Below, in pieces: positions 24,395 through 37,984 of a stretch of DNA of 64,000 nucleotides (its first letter is position 1; each line of letters starts with the position of its first letter). The DNA lies in assembly GCA_020226215.1 (NCBI GenBank), contig CM035226.1:59481455-59545454 (forward strand), written 5' to 3'. Origin of the DNA: Sindora glabra. Its lineage: Eukaryota; Streptophyta; Magnoliopsida; Fabales; Fabaceae. The notes below the pieces were generated by a model, which saw only the letters and a program-made list of their open reading frames with translations, was not told the origin of the DNA and did not search any database. The translations under genes were made by a program, and so were the position numbers.

Positions 24395-24728
24395 TCTCAC
24401 GACATAATTTTTGGACCATCATGATTGAATATCAACTGGATATCCTTACAAGACTTTCCAAACTAAACTACTTTATAACACTAACTATTTTTTAGAAAAC
24501 AACAATCACATCCTAACTCGTTAAAGTCTAGTAGTAATAAAAAAGCATATGGATGAGAGTAACAATGACATAGTTCACATGTTATCACAATAAATAGTTA
24601 TTATATCAAAGTTAATCCTTGAAATGTCATAATCTAATTTTTAGACTATTGTGACTGGCGTAAAGATATCAACTAGATATCCCTATAAGTTTTTTTCAAA
24701 CTAAACTACTTTATAAGACTAATTATTT
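24263..24728. repeat. Two-copy tandem duplication, 230-bp period, across the LTR A boundary
   Basis: The tract from about 24263 (aacaatcacgtcctgactcc at 24271) repeats from about 24493 (aacaatcacatcctaactcg at 24501). Each copy contains about 130 bp of flanking gag DNA followed by the first ~100 bp of LTR A, so the duplication happened after A inserted. Confidence 0.7.
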
Positions 24729-27700
24729 TCTTAAAAATATGCATGACCTAAAAATACAAGTTAAAATTTTTTCTAAACAAACCTTTTTCCTAAAGCTTTT
24801 TCTTCTTCTAAAAGTAATTCAAGTTAAATAACCATTTTTGTCACAATTGATAAGTTTCAATCTATTAAATACATTTCCTTGAAATCAATTAGTAAAACTA
24901 AGGAACTCAATTTTTAAAAAATAAAATAAAATCTTTTTACCCTTTTCTTTCTTTCTAAAGAAATTTTTTAAATCAAGTTTATAATAACCTCTTTTAGAGC
25001 TAAAATCCAAGGCAAATAGAAGAAGATTTCATTTCTAATTAGAAAATACTCAAAACATAATAACCTCAGAAAAATAGGGAATACTAGTAAAGTGATTTCA
25101 AAAAAATATCTATTCATTAGAAGGTTATTACTTCTGATAGTTTTACAAGAACTATTTTCAAAAGCAATAATTTGTCAGACAGGATTACAAGATATCAAAT
25201 AGACTTATGAAACTTGTTTGAATAACATTTTCTTAAGATTATTCCTTAAGAAACCAGGGAAATATTTTTGAAGATAACTTTTTCAATACTAAGTAATGGA
25301 TTTATATTAGAAGTTTAAATCATGAATCAAACACAATAGAATAAGACTAGGTTAGAAAAACTTAAAAGATCCTATTCTAAATTAAAATAATTTAAAGATA
25401 GCATCAAATTCAAGAAACAAATCATAAATAATTTTGGTTAAAGATATGAGGGATATTATCTAAAGAAATACTTAGAAGATTATTTGAAAGAAATTCATAT
25501 TTACCTTTAATAAAAATGGAAACCATTTTTACTGTTGGAAAGAAATCATGTAGCTAACTTGATATTCATCACAAAATCATTTTTGTAAAAACCACAAGGT
25601 AAGCAAAATAATATCAAAAACTATATATGTACAAAAATATGCATTATACACATATATTAGTTATTCAGAAACTTGCCTAGGCCATTCAGTAACCTAATTG
25701 TTAGAGTCTCAAAATAATTATATAGATTAAGAAAAAATAGTTAAACCATAATTATACATAATAAAATATTTAAAAAAAAGACATTTAAAAATAGATGAAT
25801 GACTCTTATTAATATGAACTAACTATTGGTTGTATGTTTATCAAAGTTATCAAGATCCTCAAAGATCATCAAATTCAATCCTATATAAGTGTCATCATAT
25901 ATTAGAGATTTTAGTAGATGCCATTTAGATCTAGAGTACCTGAAAAGAAAAATTACATCTACAAGTAAAGTAAGTAATGAATTACTCAATGAAATAACTA
26001 TTACAAAAATTTTCTAATTAGTTTTAATCAAGAAAATATTTATATACAAAACATATATCAAGACTCTCTTTTTTTACTAGAAAATATTTCTCATTAAAAT
26101 ATTATGTATACTACATTAGTAATACTTAAACAAAATATAACTTAATCATAAATACAACATAAGCAATTAAATAGCTATTAAATAACTTAGGGGCATAAAA
26201 GTTCCTCTTTGTTACTATCCTAGCCTTATGCCTCCCTTCTTACATCACGTCATTTCCTATAACTCAGAATAAAGGCATTAGGCTAATCTCCAAAACTCTT
26301 TACAAGATCTCATAATCATATAACTGTGACACTATCCTCATATTTGGCATTCAAGCAAATAATATCATATATGGCATAAAGCCCATATTTGGCATATAAC
26401 TACAATTTCACATATGACATAGAAACTAATTTTACATAGGGCTCTTACTAGCTTATTCAATATAGTAAGGTAAGGTTAAAATGTCATCTAAAGCCATAAT
26501 CAAAATATAATATAAAGATAATCTAGCAAGAAAGAATTACAATTACCTCATCACATTTCTAGTGGCTATATGAAATATCAGTGCTTTAATTTTGTGTGCT
26601 AGATTATTGTATCATTTCTAAGTGTTAGGAATTCAGATTATCACATGCAGCGGAATTTCAAAATTTTGATCCAAATTCTACCTAGAATCCATGCAAAAAG
26701 CATAAGTCAATGATTAGGGTTTTACCTATTGGGCACTCGTGTTTCTACTGATCAAAACTTTGAGAGCGGATGAATCAAATGCCGGCCGGAAGGTACAGCA
26801 TCTCTACGGTATCCACACGGAGTGAACAACGACCTCTCACCCTCCACGCGTCTGCTAGGATATGTTTTTCTCTCTAAGAATTAGGATTGGATGTTTTCTG
26901 AGTGATTTAGGGTTTATATGGAAGCTTTGAGCGTGATTCACAAAGTGCTGCCCTCTAATCCCTTTTTATAGAACTTAGGCAAGCCATAATCCTAGTCCAT
27001 CTAGGATAATGCTTCCAAAATCCTAATCACACTTAACAACTCATCTTATCCTTATCCTTATCCTAGAGATAATGGGGAGAGATAGGACTTATCTATTAAT
27101 TATCTAATATTAGATAATGATATTATCTCATAATATAAATATCTTAATATTAGATAATTGTATATAGTTATCAAATATCAAAATAATATTATCTCATAAC
27201 ATATTTATCTAATATCTGATAAGATAATTATTTGATATTACTTTAATATCAAATAATATCACATAATATATATATATATATATAAAATGTGAATTTATTA
27301 TTCTTAATAATATATATGCACGAAAATAAGTCCAATTAATTGGATATTAATATAATTAAAATTCAATTAATTATTGTTTTATTCCTACTCCTTTTGTGTG
27401 ACCCTGTAGGTTCTTACTACGTTGACAATAACTTATTTATTGAGCTATAGACAGTAAGCGGTATCTAGCAATATATTACTGTCACTCAAGTAGTAAGAAT
27501 GTCTGTGATTCGACATCCACCTAATACATGATCAATGTTTTACATCATAACCCTTTTGTAATAATATCCAAATTGAACTAGAGGCATGGAATGTGTCATC
27601 CTCATCAATGTTCAATTTATATTTCTTGATACTGAGTAGACTTAAAATAAATAATTAATATCACATATTAATTCAATTGAGCATGGCCATGCATTTCTAA

Positions 27701-30700
27701 GTCTCACTCAATCAAGGGGCCCAAGGATATTTCTCTTTTATACAAGAGTAACAAAATCTCATCTACATCACTCATTTCCCTCTGCATGATTTATTACACA
27801 CCCAATCAATGCCCTACTTGTCATCCTAATTAAAGGTGACATAAGACAATATTAAAGTGAGTAATTCCTCATGTAGGGAACCGTAGTGACTTCAGGTCAA
27901 AGGTTCATATGTATTTGTGATCATATGAGAATAACTTATGACACGTTTATCCATGCAATATTCTCATAGTGGGTCAGTCCAGTACATTGTTCACTAGCAA
28001 TATACTCATGTATTGACTTGATATCATATATCCATGATTCGTAATCATCAGTCACTATACATGCTAGTCTCGATGTATTATTACTATCCTTTTCGTAATA
28101 ATACTTGACTAGGGGCATTTTAGGAATAGCGAAGCTATTCCAAGGATAATTATTATATTAAGTTATAAATTGCGCATAATAATAATAAAATTATAAAAAT
28201 AAAATATAATAATTAAATTACCTAAAATAAAATATAATACATTGTGTATAACTTCAATCATCTATATGATTGGTTCTAGGACACACACCAACACCAAGAA
28301 CTCATTAACATGGAATTTCAATCACATATGTTTTCACATATGAATACATTATTGCATATACAAATCATAGAACAATTCATGTCGTAATTCATGCAATAAA
28401 TTTACAGTTAAACAATGAAACTTATGGAATATTGTCCATTTTTTTTACAGAATTTTTATCACCATCGAAGCATGCTCTAAACATATTATTATGCTATTAG
28501 AAAAGAAAAATATCATTCTAATACAATTACTAACTCACAGTTTACATAACAAAACCATAGAGTTCTCAACTTAGGTTTTCCAAGTTTCACAACTTCTATT
28601 TTTTATGTAGATTTAATTTTTTGCTTTATGTATTATTCTAATAACTGAGAAAATTATTTTTCCTTACTTCATCAAGCACAAATGCTTGCAGCCCAACAAT
28701 ATAACATTTAAGAGTTAAGAAAACAATCATAAAACTTTACTAGGTTTTAACAAAAATTCTTATACTTAGAAATTTCATTTAAAATAGCGAACTTTCTTAA
28801 AATTTTCTAAATTTTTCATATTTGATATTTGAACATTTAATAACATTTAAAACTTATTCCATGCTCAAAACAAGTTATACAATGTACCTTATAACCACAT
28901 ATTGAAACATTTCAAAGAAGGCACATTTAGCTTTGAAATTCCTAATAAAAAATTTATAAAAAATTTTTAGGATTATTAATAATTCATAAAAATATCATTT
29001 TTGAATTATTTTTATAATTAAAGTAAGTTACACAAGTTGCCATACATCTGATTATCAAAACACTTTAAAGTGAGCTTACTTGATTTTTTTTAAAAAAAAT
29101 CATTTATTTGAAAAGTTTTATGAATTTTTTCTAAAATATCTAGCTAAGTTTCTAAGGCTCCAAACATCATTTGAAAATCAAGTTTTAGTGATAAAATAAG
29201 TTACTCAAGTTACCAAACCACTTTGCTAGTAAAAAACCAATTTGTAGGAAAATTTTTACTACTTAAAAATATTAGTTCAGAAAATCATCTTTTAGCATAA
29301 AATAGTAAGTTTCCAAATATGTATTTGAACATATTCTTGCCCCACACTCTTTCTATGAATGTTAATAAACAGTTACTTAGTCTAAAACATAGTGTAGCAT
29401 GTTTTTCTCACAAAAATAGAATTTTTCTAAAGAAAATAGTAAGGAACTTAAAAGCTTATAAAACTTAATTCAAATGGTTTTTGCTTTAAAAACCTTTGAT
29501 GTAACTATTTTAAAACATTCATACACAAGTGTAATTTATTAGTTTACCGAATTCATACATGAAGATAGAATTTTTTGCCATAAAAACAAGGAGAACTTAA
29601 AAGCTCCCCAAAGTCAACACGAAACCATCCTATCGTTTCCATTTTAATTCAAAACTTAGTGTAATAATTTCTTGTATTATAAAAACAAGATTTTTTTATC
29701 TCATTTAGCCAAGGAACCTATGAGCTTCATGATGCATCCTTACCAATATTTTTTTCTTCCATTTTCCATGTATAATCATCTTTCCAAAATCATACTATTT
29801 TGAAGAAATCATCATCCAAATCATCTTTTTTAATTTCTTATTATAAAACTTTTAAGAAAATTCTTTTCAAACTAATCCACTATAATAGTCATGACTTCAA
29901 TACATCATCAACCATAGAACACAGATATAATTAATAATCCACCATGAATAATTATGACTTCAACACATTATCAATCACAAAACATAAATATGCATCATAT
30001 ATATATAACAGTTTTCTTAAAAGAAAACTAAAGAAAAAAGAGTGAATATTTACTCATTCAAGGATGCTTGTTGGACTTGTTTCATTTACTTAGATTCCAA
30101 AGTGTAGCATCTACCATATCATAAAGTTAGTGAAAATTTTAAAGAAAGAACTACAAAAAGACAATGTATTCATGGATGTTTGTGAGCTTCTACATCCACT
30201 AAAAAGATAAAAAAAGGCTTCCAACTTTAACCAATTCTCATGAACACTTAAGAACTAATGGAAACTCACTAGAAAATAATATGAGCTCTTAAGAATTCAT
30301 TCTTTCCCTTTCTTCTCTACTCTAGCCATGGGTTTCTCTATTTAATGTGGGAGAAAATGGCTTCAAGTTGGCTATTTATGGGAGAATTTAGAGTAACCTC
30401 TACAATGATGCATCTTAGGAAATATTCTTATGCTTAGAATATTTCAATACTTTCTCGCTCTTATGTCCTCCAACTATTTAAAAATTACTCCTTTTCCTAA
30501 ATTTTGCTCAAATGTTAATTCAATTAAGCAAAAATTTCTTCTTTCTCCCCTACGTGACTATCTATCCTTTTAAAATGGGTGGAAAATTGCATTTTTACTT
30601 ACCTTGGGTTATTTTAGGATGCTCTTCAATAAAAATCTTAAGTTACTTCAAAGCTTTATCAATATTGAATCTTGAATGCTCCTAATTTTTTTCAAATTTC

Positions 30701-30855
30701 CTTAAGTAACTTCTAATGGATTTTCTATCTATCATTACTAATAAATACTTCTACTAATAAAAATAAATAAGCATTTTTACTAACTTTCCATTAACAAACA
30801 CTATCTAACTTAATTTTGATTATTTCTATCTACTTAGTTTTTGTTAGGTATTACA
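24395..30855 (-). mobile_element. Long LTR 'A' (gypsy-like), carrying a nested solo LTR
   Basis: On the minus strand it starts TGTAATACCTAAC (30855) and ends GTCGTGAGA (24395, expected GTCGTGACA). The flanks TGAAG (24390-24394) and TAAAG (30856-30860) are a 4/5 duplication. Without the nested LTR and the 230-bp duplication it is about 4.6 kb. That is the length of B (39793 to about 44.4 kb), with which it shares an ordered series of matches, for example cattacttact at about 25975 (minus) and 43061 (plus). No coding region is present, so it is most likely a solo LTR. The gypsy assignment is inferred from its length and TGTAA..start. Confidence 0.62.
26623..28293 (-). mobile_element. Solo LTR (copia-like family, copy 2) nested in LTR A
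   Basis: A 1671-bp unit on the minus strand, starting TGTTGGTGTGTGTCCTAG (28293) and ending TGAATTCCTAACA (26623). Its flanks CTAAG (26618-26622) and CCAAG (28294-28298) form a 4/5 target duplication. It shares exact runs such as agtaataatacatcgagact with copy 1. Similarity between A and B resumes on both sides, showing that it split A. Confidence 0.85.
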
Positions 30856-30949
30856 TAAAGATATGGCCACAAGTCAAGCTTGAATGAATCAAACCTTTGA
30901 AAGAGTAGCACAATATCTCAATTCCTAACATGGTAATGAACAAGACTTA

Positions 30950-33170
30950 TAAAGGGAAGATATTAAGATTGCTTACACATGTTAAAATTAATTCATTTTA
31001 TAAGGAAATGATTAATTGATTTTAATAAGGATATAAATAAATACTATCTTATGAAATAATGATTAATTGAATAAATGAAAATATATTTTAGAAATAAATT
31101 TAAGAAATTATGTAAATGTGAAAGATCTTTAGGAAAATTTCTCTATGTTGCCTTTAGAGCTCTAACCTCATATTTTTCCTTAAATCTTTAGTCCACACCT
31201 TCACTCTCTTACTTAATCACACTTGAGTCTCATTCTCTCATCTCTCATCTCTCATCTCAAGCTTACAAGTTCATATCCTCACATTCATCCTTAATCTAAG
31301 TAAAATAATGAATTTCCCACTTCAAGTTACACAAAACCCTTAAATTTATTGGTATTTGGGTTTCAGGTGATAGGAAAAGGAATCCTAACTTGAATTTTCA
31401 ACACATTGATTTTTAAATACCTACCAATCACTATATCCAATGTTAATTTCCTTCTTTTGTGAATAAACATTTTACTCAATCTTGTGTGATTTGATTGACT
31501 TAGTTTAATATTGAGTTGGGTTTTATTCACATTTGCTTAAATTGATGATAAGTGTTATGGAATGGAGTTTGAGGTGAATTTCCTACTTAATGCCATTTTT
31601 ATGTTTATGGTAGTTAAAGGGTGTGATATTGCATAAAAGTTAAGATTTAGGAGAAATCCATCACATATGAACAATGTACTTTTTTGCAAAAATGTAGAAA
31701 TTCATACATGAAATGATTGATGAATCTATTCATTAAGGCTAATATGCAAAAGTCCTTACGATGAATCAATTTATAACTTCTAGAACTAAACCCTGGGGTG
31801 ACTATATTATTTAGTGAATCAACCTAGCAAGGTTAAAGGGCAACCTCTCGTACAATAAATTGACTCCTTAATTAATTTGGGACTTATAAAATCAAATTAA
31901 ATGATTTGAACTGAGTCCTTAATCGATTTATGTTTTTTAAAAACTTATTGAAATACTTGGATTAACTCCCTAATTAATTCATACACCTTAATTTTTTTTC
32001 TTTTTGTTTAGGGAAACCTTTTTTAAGGAAGATTATGATATTGTATGCGATATATGACCTAGTTATATAATATACATGTTGGAAATGCTATATAGGAGAT
32101 ATGACTTCTTTGTAAATGTGTGAAATTATCATTATGATATGATCTAATTAAAGTATGACTATTGTTATTATAATCTACTTACTTATTTTGTATTAATTAT
32201 TGATATTGGACATTATTTATATATTATGTGGAATTTAGTTTATGTTTAGATTGGTATGCCAAAGTCGTTCATTCATATATAACTATATGAATGTTATTAT
32301 CATTATAGTAAAGTGATTAAAGTTCTAGTTGAGATACTTATTTATATTTTAATAAATTATGTTATATATAAGATTTATTGATGATTGGGTTAATGACAAT
32401 TATATTACACTTTATGCATCTGATCCATGTGCCTATTTGTGAGGGGATAAAACTAACCCTGAAGGGATAAGGATGGATTTGCGAGGGATAAGGATAGATA
32501 GGAGTTATAAGAAGGTTTACTTATCTTTTTCCTTTATGCATAAATGCTTGAAATGCTATGAATGAAATATATTAATTAATTAATATGGAAATGCATAGTG
32601 TGGAATCGATATAATAGTGACATTGCATACAATAGTCATCATCACTTTTGTATTAAAAGGTATTTATTTCTTGTGCTCTATCTATCTTTATAGCAAAGGT
32701 ATAAAAAAGGATTCCATTTTTCTTTTTAGGCAAAGTTCAAGCACCTTTTTTAAAAGTTACAAAACTTCTTTCTTATATAAGTTTAATTTTTAATTTCTTT
32801 GTTTCATGAATAGCTTAGTTTACATACAAAATTTTGAAGAATTTGACTTTAATTTTCTTTTCTTCTTTCTCTTTTATAGGAAATTTTCCCCTAAGATACT
32901 CAATTGCTAATGCATGGATTGGAAATAGGCTCATTTGAGAACTTTGACAATAAAGGTAAGCTTCAGGATAATTGAAATAAGCATTTGCAAATACCAGTCA
33001 TTGAATGACTACATGTAACTCCCTCATATGAACTTCCTAAGGATATCTTGATCAAACAAGGATAACTGCATATGGATTACTACATTGATCATATATATAG
33101 GTAAGGCTTGTAAGTAATCATTTATAATGACTTCCAATGTTAGTCATATACCTGAGGATGGGTCATAATA
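30950..33170 (+). mobile_element. LTR-like insertion in Tat gag
   Basis: It ends ggatgggtcataata (33170), an eroded form of the GGGTTGTGACA end seen in the solo LTR at 54854-57229. Ordered short matches link it to the other members; for example 32405-32520 resembles the complement of about 44530-44640 (cctatctatccttatccc). The start is unclear; candidates are about 30947 and 30980. Tat gag reading resumes after 33170. The limits and the solo nature are inference. Confidence 0.45.
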
Positions 33171-34990
33171 GAGACTAAGCCTAAATTCAAATATTATAAG
33201 GCCAAAAGAGTATAATACAACCATGTAAGACTTGTAAGGCTAGATGGATAGGCCTATAGGGATCAACTAAATAGACACCAAAGTAGAGGTGCACGAGAAC
33301 ATGTTAACAATCAAATTAGAATATGTCAAATTACTAAAACACGTAAGTGAATAAGGCCAAAATTAGGATCAAAATATATAATTCTTGATCAATAAAAAAA
33401 TTGCTAAACTAAGTAGACAAAATGCATGCCCAAATTACATAGGTGCACTAACAAAATGGATATACCAAATCGAGTTGTATAGAGGATTCTAGATGCCAAA
33501 ATTTACCACTTTTTCTAGTGAAGTCAACTAGTCCACCATTGAATATATAGTGTAATTCACGAAAAATTATAAAAAACTAGCTAGCAATGAACTCTTCAAC
33601 TTGAGACATTTCCCATTGTCTTTGCATATTGCATTCTTATACTACTCAAGCATTCCATTTAAAATTCTATGCATACTAGGGCCCAAATAAAGTGCATGTT
33701 GGTCAATTTAATTAACATAAAGAAAAGCTTAATTGAATCAACCAAAGATTACTTATACTAGTTTCAATAAGTAAAGAGTTGTTTCCTCACTCAAATTAAC
33801 AAAAATAATAGTGATGGTAGGCTACAAGTTTTCTATTCATAAAAATCTAATCAATTAAAATATTGTTGACATGGACTAATTAGCCTAAAAGGTGCAATAA
33901 ATAAGCAACTGCATCAAGAGAAATATAGAAAGCTACAACAAAGGGATTTTCGAAAAGAGAAAATTGCTTATATTGAAAAATATTAAGCAGATAAAGAAAG
34001 CAAAAACAAAATCTATTTGGCTGAACTTAAACCTAACTTACCTTACACTTATTCTTTACTAAAAAATGGTAAAAGAAAAGATAAAATGGATCATGTTAAT
34101 TAAAAAATTATTCCTTTAACATAAATAAAGTTGATCAAATTTTTAACCTTTTATTAAAAGATAAGGAGATAAAATTATTTGATAGTTATAGGATTCTATT
34201 AAATGAAGAGATAAAAGACAAAAAATACTACAAATATCATAATATATTCAATTGTATTACTAATAATTATGTTTATTTCAAGAAAATAATCGAGAAAGGT
34301 ATCAAACAAAAGAGACTAAGGTTTGTTAACAAAGGCAAAAAGATGTTGATAGACAAAAACCTTTCCTAACAGGGTCATTATATTGAGCTAATGAATAATT
34401 TCAACATTTTGACATAGAGGTCAATATGGTGGACTATTATGAATATAACAATCCATTGGACATACTATTCTTCCTTGAAGCATACCTAAACAAAGGATAG
34501 TTGAATACCAACTTTATTAAAAGGATCCGGTGTGAAGGGGAAATTCTAAAGATATGCCCTAGGTGTAACAAATACTATAATGAACTAAGGGTGGTTTTCT
34601 ATAGTCAACAATTGAAAGTTCAAATCAACCTTAAAGTTTAAAATTAACCAATGAATGAAAAAATATAAAAAAGGTAGGAAAGTTTAAAAAATGAAAAGAA
34701 AAATAAAAATATGTCTTCAATATGTTAGGTTAGAACTATCTTAGAAGGGAGATCAGAATCCATATTAGCATTAAAAATTTAATAAGTGACCACCCTAAAG
34801 GACAACGGATAAGAAATGAACTAAATTCTAACAAAGGAAGGCAGACATGGAAGTTAAGTTTCACAAAAGGCATAAATAAATGGTCAATTCCTAATATGAA
34901 AGACCTCTACCAATGAAAACCTAGAAAAGATGAATACAAAGGCAAGTTGTTTATAAAAGAAAGGAGGAAGAAGACTACTAATTTAGGATG
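33171..34990 (+). pseudogene. Decayed Tat gag
   Basis: Reading across stops gives MPKFTTF then STIEYIVQFTKNYKKLASNE and LRHFPLSL (33495-33625). This matches the plant retrotransposon gag core (FSGE..STVEHI.RF..QC...ANNE..KLRLFP.SL). Further on come IAYIEK and YLAELKPNLPYTYSLLK (33960-34065). Then near 34225-34300 comes a YKYHN..NC..N-like zinc-knuckle region. The order is that of Tat gag. Stops occur every 10-30 codons, so it is not functional. Confidence 0.68.
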
Positions 34991-36371
34991 CCATCTAACT
35001 TAAAAGAGTAAAGTAGCACTAAAAGGAAAAAAACAATGAAAACACCTTCCATTAGCTAAAAACTCTAGGTCAAAAAATGAGCCTTGACACTGATGTGCTC
35101 TTTATCATGCTGGCATCATTCTAGTTACCAAAGGAGATAATGCTGAAGAAGACTTTGATAATGACTTATTGGAAACAATGATCAAGTTTAATAACAAAGA
35201 TCTTAAAGAGTTTGAAAGGATAATTGAGTAAATGAAAAACTATTTAAAGCCTCTACATAGCAATGCCTATGTGAATGGTTAGCTATTAAATAGGGTGTTG
35301 GTTAATGGATAAGGTGTTGTAAACCTAATGCTAAGGTCAACCTTTGTTTAACTTAGAAAATAACTAAATAACTTGATACCATTCAATATTATCATGATAG
35401 ATTTCAATGGCAAAATGTTAGTTTCTAAAGAATTGGTGTTGGTTGACTTAAAAGTAGGTTCAATGACAAGACCTATGTATTCATGGTAGCACTTTTGAAA
35501 GATAACTATGACTTGCTATTGAATAAGGATTGGATAAATTTTGTTAATGCAGTGTCCTTCACCTTTTACTAAAAAATGCCTATATAGAAGAATGATGGAA
35601 TAATTGAATGCCTAGAGGCTAATGACAACCCTTGTTATATGTAATAATGCAACATTGAATTCAAAATTTATAATCCTATTGTTTGACCCTTACACATTGA
35701 AGATTACATCGAAATTACATTCATTAATATATACATCCTTGACAATTTTTGTTTTAAAATACTTCCAAAGGCTAGAATGTTAAGATCAACCTATGACCCT
35801 CATAAATAAATATTATAAATAACTTTCTTGGCTATGGAACTATGCTGGTAAGCAAGTCAAATTAAAAGTCCTTAAATGTATATATGATGATAAACCTTTT
35901 AGATTGCATGAGTTATAAATAAATGATAACATAAAAAGAAACAAGTATAAGCCTATTGCAAGAAGTAAAATTTAGGGATAAAAGATGATAAGATGTCAAT
36001 TTTGTCAATGCAACCTTACCACAAGACATAGAAAGACAAATTGTCAATATATATAAAGAGAAGTTAAGATTGAATAAATGCTTAGTGGAACACAAGCTGC
36101 TAATCAAGGTAGTATTTCAATTACACAAATAACTACCTGAACATTTTATATCAAAGGTTATGTTAAAGATTAAAAAAGAAATAGAAAGGTTACTAAAAGC
36201 CAAATTCATTAGGACCATGGGATATGTTCAATGGATTTCAAATGTAGTACCTTTCAAGAAAAACAATGGTAAGCTAAAGGTGTGCATCAACTTTAAAGAT
36301 TTGAAAAATGTGACATCCAAGGATGAATACCTAATGTCAATTACATATATGTTAATTAATTTGACTTTTAG
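34991..36371 (+). pseudogene. Tat protease and N-terminal reverse transcriptase (decayed)
   Basis: A protease-like stretch at about 35240-35560 reads PLHSNAYVNG, NRVLVNG, VNLM, then LVDLKVGSM and YDLLLNKDWI. These match the Tat aspartic protease, but the catalytic D of VDGGA is N here. From 36160 the frame is open for 97 codons and reads IKKEIERLLKAKFIRTMGY, then NVVPFKKNNGKLKVCINFKD and DEYLMSITYMLIN. This is the classic Ty3/gypsy reverse transcriptase start (K.GFIR..YPEW..NVV.VKK.NGK.R.C.DFRDLN). It breaks off at 36371, where an LTR-like insertion begins. Confidence 0.8.
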
Positions 36372-37984
36372 TGATGAGAAAAATATTTGCTATTTTATTT
36401 TTTTCAATTTTTTATCTTTTAGTGGGTTACATTTACTTAATTTCACTTATTAGGCTTTGTTTTTATAATTTGTGATTGATTTTACAATATTTTAAATTTA
36501 TTTGATTAATGTTAAATTTTGATATTATTTCTATTTTTTAAATATATCTTAGGCTTTAAGTGTTAGATTGAAGCAATCTTTATATTGTTGGAAAGCTTAA
36601 AAAGAGACCTACAACTATTATGTTTTGGCCCAAGCCTAGTTCAAATATTTTTAAGGTCATATAGGGCTAAGACCTTGAACTTGAGTCTTTGTACCAACTG
36701 CGCTTGCCTTTATTTTTATGTCATATCTGGAGTTATGGAGGTCTGATTAACTTGAAACCAATGCCTAAATTCTCATAAGATACAAGCCTATAAGTTTTAT
36801 GTTTATGATTTATCTAAATTACATTAATTTCATGGTCAAAGGTTTGTTAGAAGTCAAACCCACGGGAATTCACTGATGTAACTATTGGATTTAATTATTT
36901 TGTTAAAAATAGGTTTGGGCTTGTAAAAATTAAGAAAGCCTTATTATTATAATCCTAAGAGTCATACAATCTAAGTCCAATAGGGTTTTAGCTTAATTAG
37001 GTTAAATAAATGAGGAGAACTTATTAAATTATTTAGACTTTTACACATAGACTCAGTAGAGAACTCTTTCTTCTTCTTATTTTCTCTTTTGTTCTTCATC
37101 AATGGAAGCTTAAATTTAGAATTAATTCAAGTATTTTAAGGCTTTTATATTGTGGATTATGAAATAATAACTTGTAATGTTAACTTTCTTTAATTAATTT
37201 TTCTCTTTCCTTATTTACTTATATTAAATTCTTGAGATTACATATGTTGGATGTTAATTTAGTATAATGGATGTTCATCCTTGTGGTTTCTAACTTCTTT
37301 TCTATTTAGATGTTGAATTATGGTCAGTAAATCATGTTCTCACACATAAGGTCAAAGGGTCGAGAGATTAATTTAGATGTTTCTAGTTTAATTTCTCAAT
37401 ACAATCGAATTCTATTATCAAATCAGTTTCAATTTAGCGTGGGGATTATAGCGGTTGTGTAATTGACTAATCTTAATTGATCAAATTCTAAATTTTTATC
37501 TAACATAGGATTTATGGATTATTGCAAGGGTTTTAGGTCATCCAAGGTTAAAGAATTAATTAAAAAAATTTCAAATCCTAATTGATCCATGATTAATTCA
37601 AATTAGAGCTTTTAATTCCTTGAATCGGCTATTTTACTACATTGGTTTTTCTTACTTTTTATTACTTTTCATTTTTGTTCTATTTAATTCATTTAATTCA
37701 ATTTGAATTTAAACCCCACCTTAATTCTAATTCTATCTTGCATATTATCATATTCTAATGCAACATCTTGTTTTTAGTGCATTTGCATTTTATTTTGCAT
37801 CTGTTGCATTGGCTTCTTATTTTTATTGCATAATAATTCAGGTAATTATCTAGATATTGTTAGGAATTCAATTGGAAAATATAATATCAATGGATCACTA
37901 AGGGTATGACCTGATTATGCCACTTTTTTACATTATTTCTTTAGCAGACTAGATTTAACTTATTTTAGTGTATTGCGACGTGCA
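36372..37984 (+). mobile_element. LTR-like insertion inside Tat reverse transcriptase
   Basis: About 1.6 kb of non-coding sequence separates reverse transcriptase motifs that should be adjacent (MLIN at 36358 and the YNQ motif at about 38020). TG at 36372 and CA at 37984 give a 1613-bp TG..CA unit with poorly matching flanks (tttag/tataa). The content (a tatctggagttatggaggtc tract, a pyrimidine-rich tract near 37080) is LTR-like. It is a different family from the other LTRs here. An alternative limit is the 8-base repeat ttttagtg at 36366 and 37963, but that word also occurs near 36414. Confidence 0.45.

Noticed and set aside
20307..28293. A single 8-kb palindrome or inversion
   Set aside because: Each arm has its own target duplication and the intervening sequence is unrelated, so two separate LTR insertions explain it better.
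36160..36453. 97-codon ORF as an independent gene
   Set aside because: It is the start of a gypsy reverse transcriptase; the last ~27 codons run into unrelated inserted DNA.
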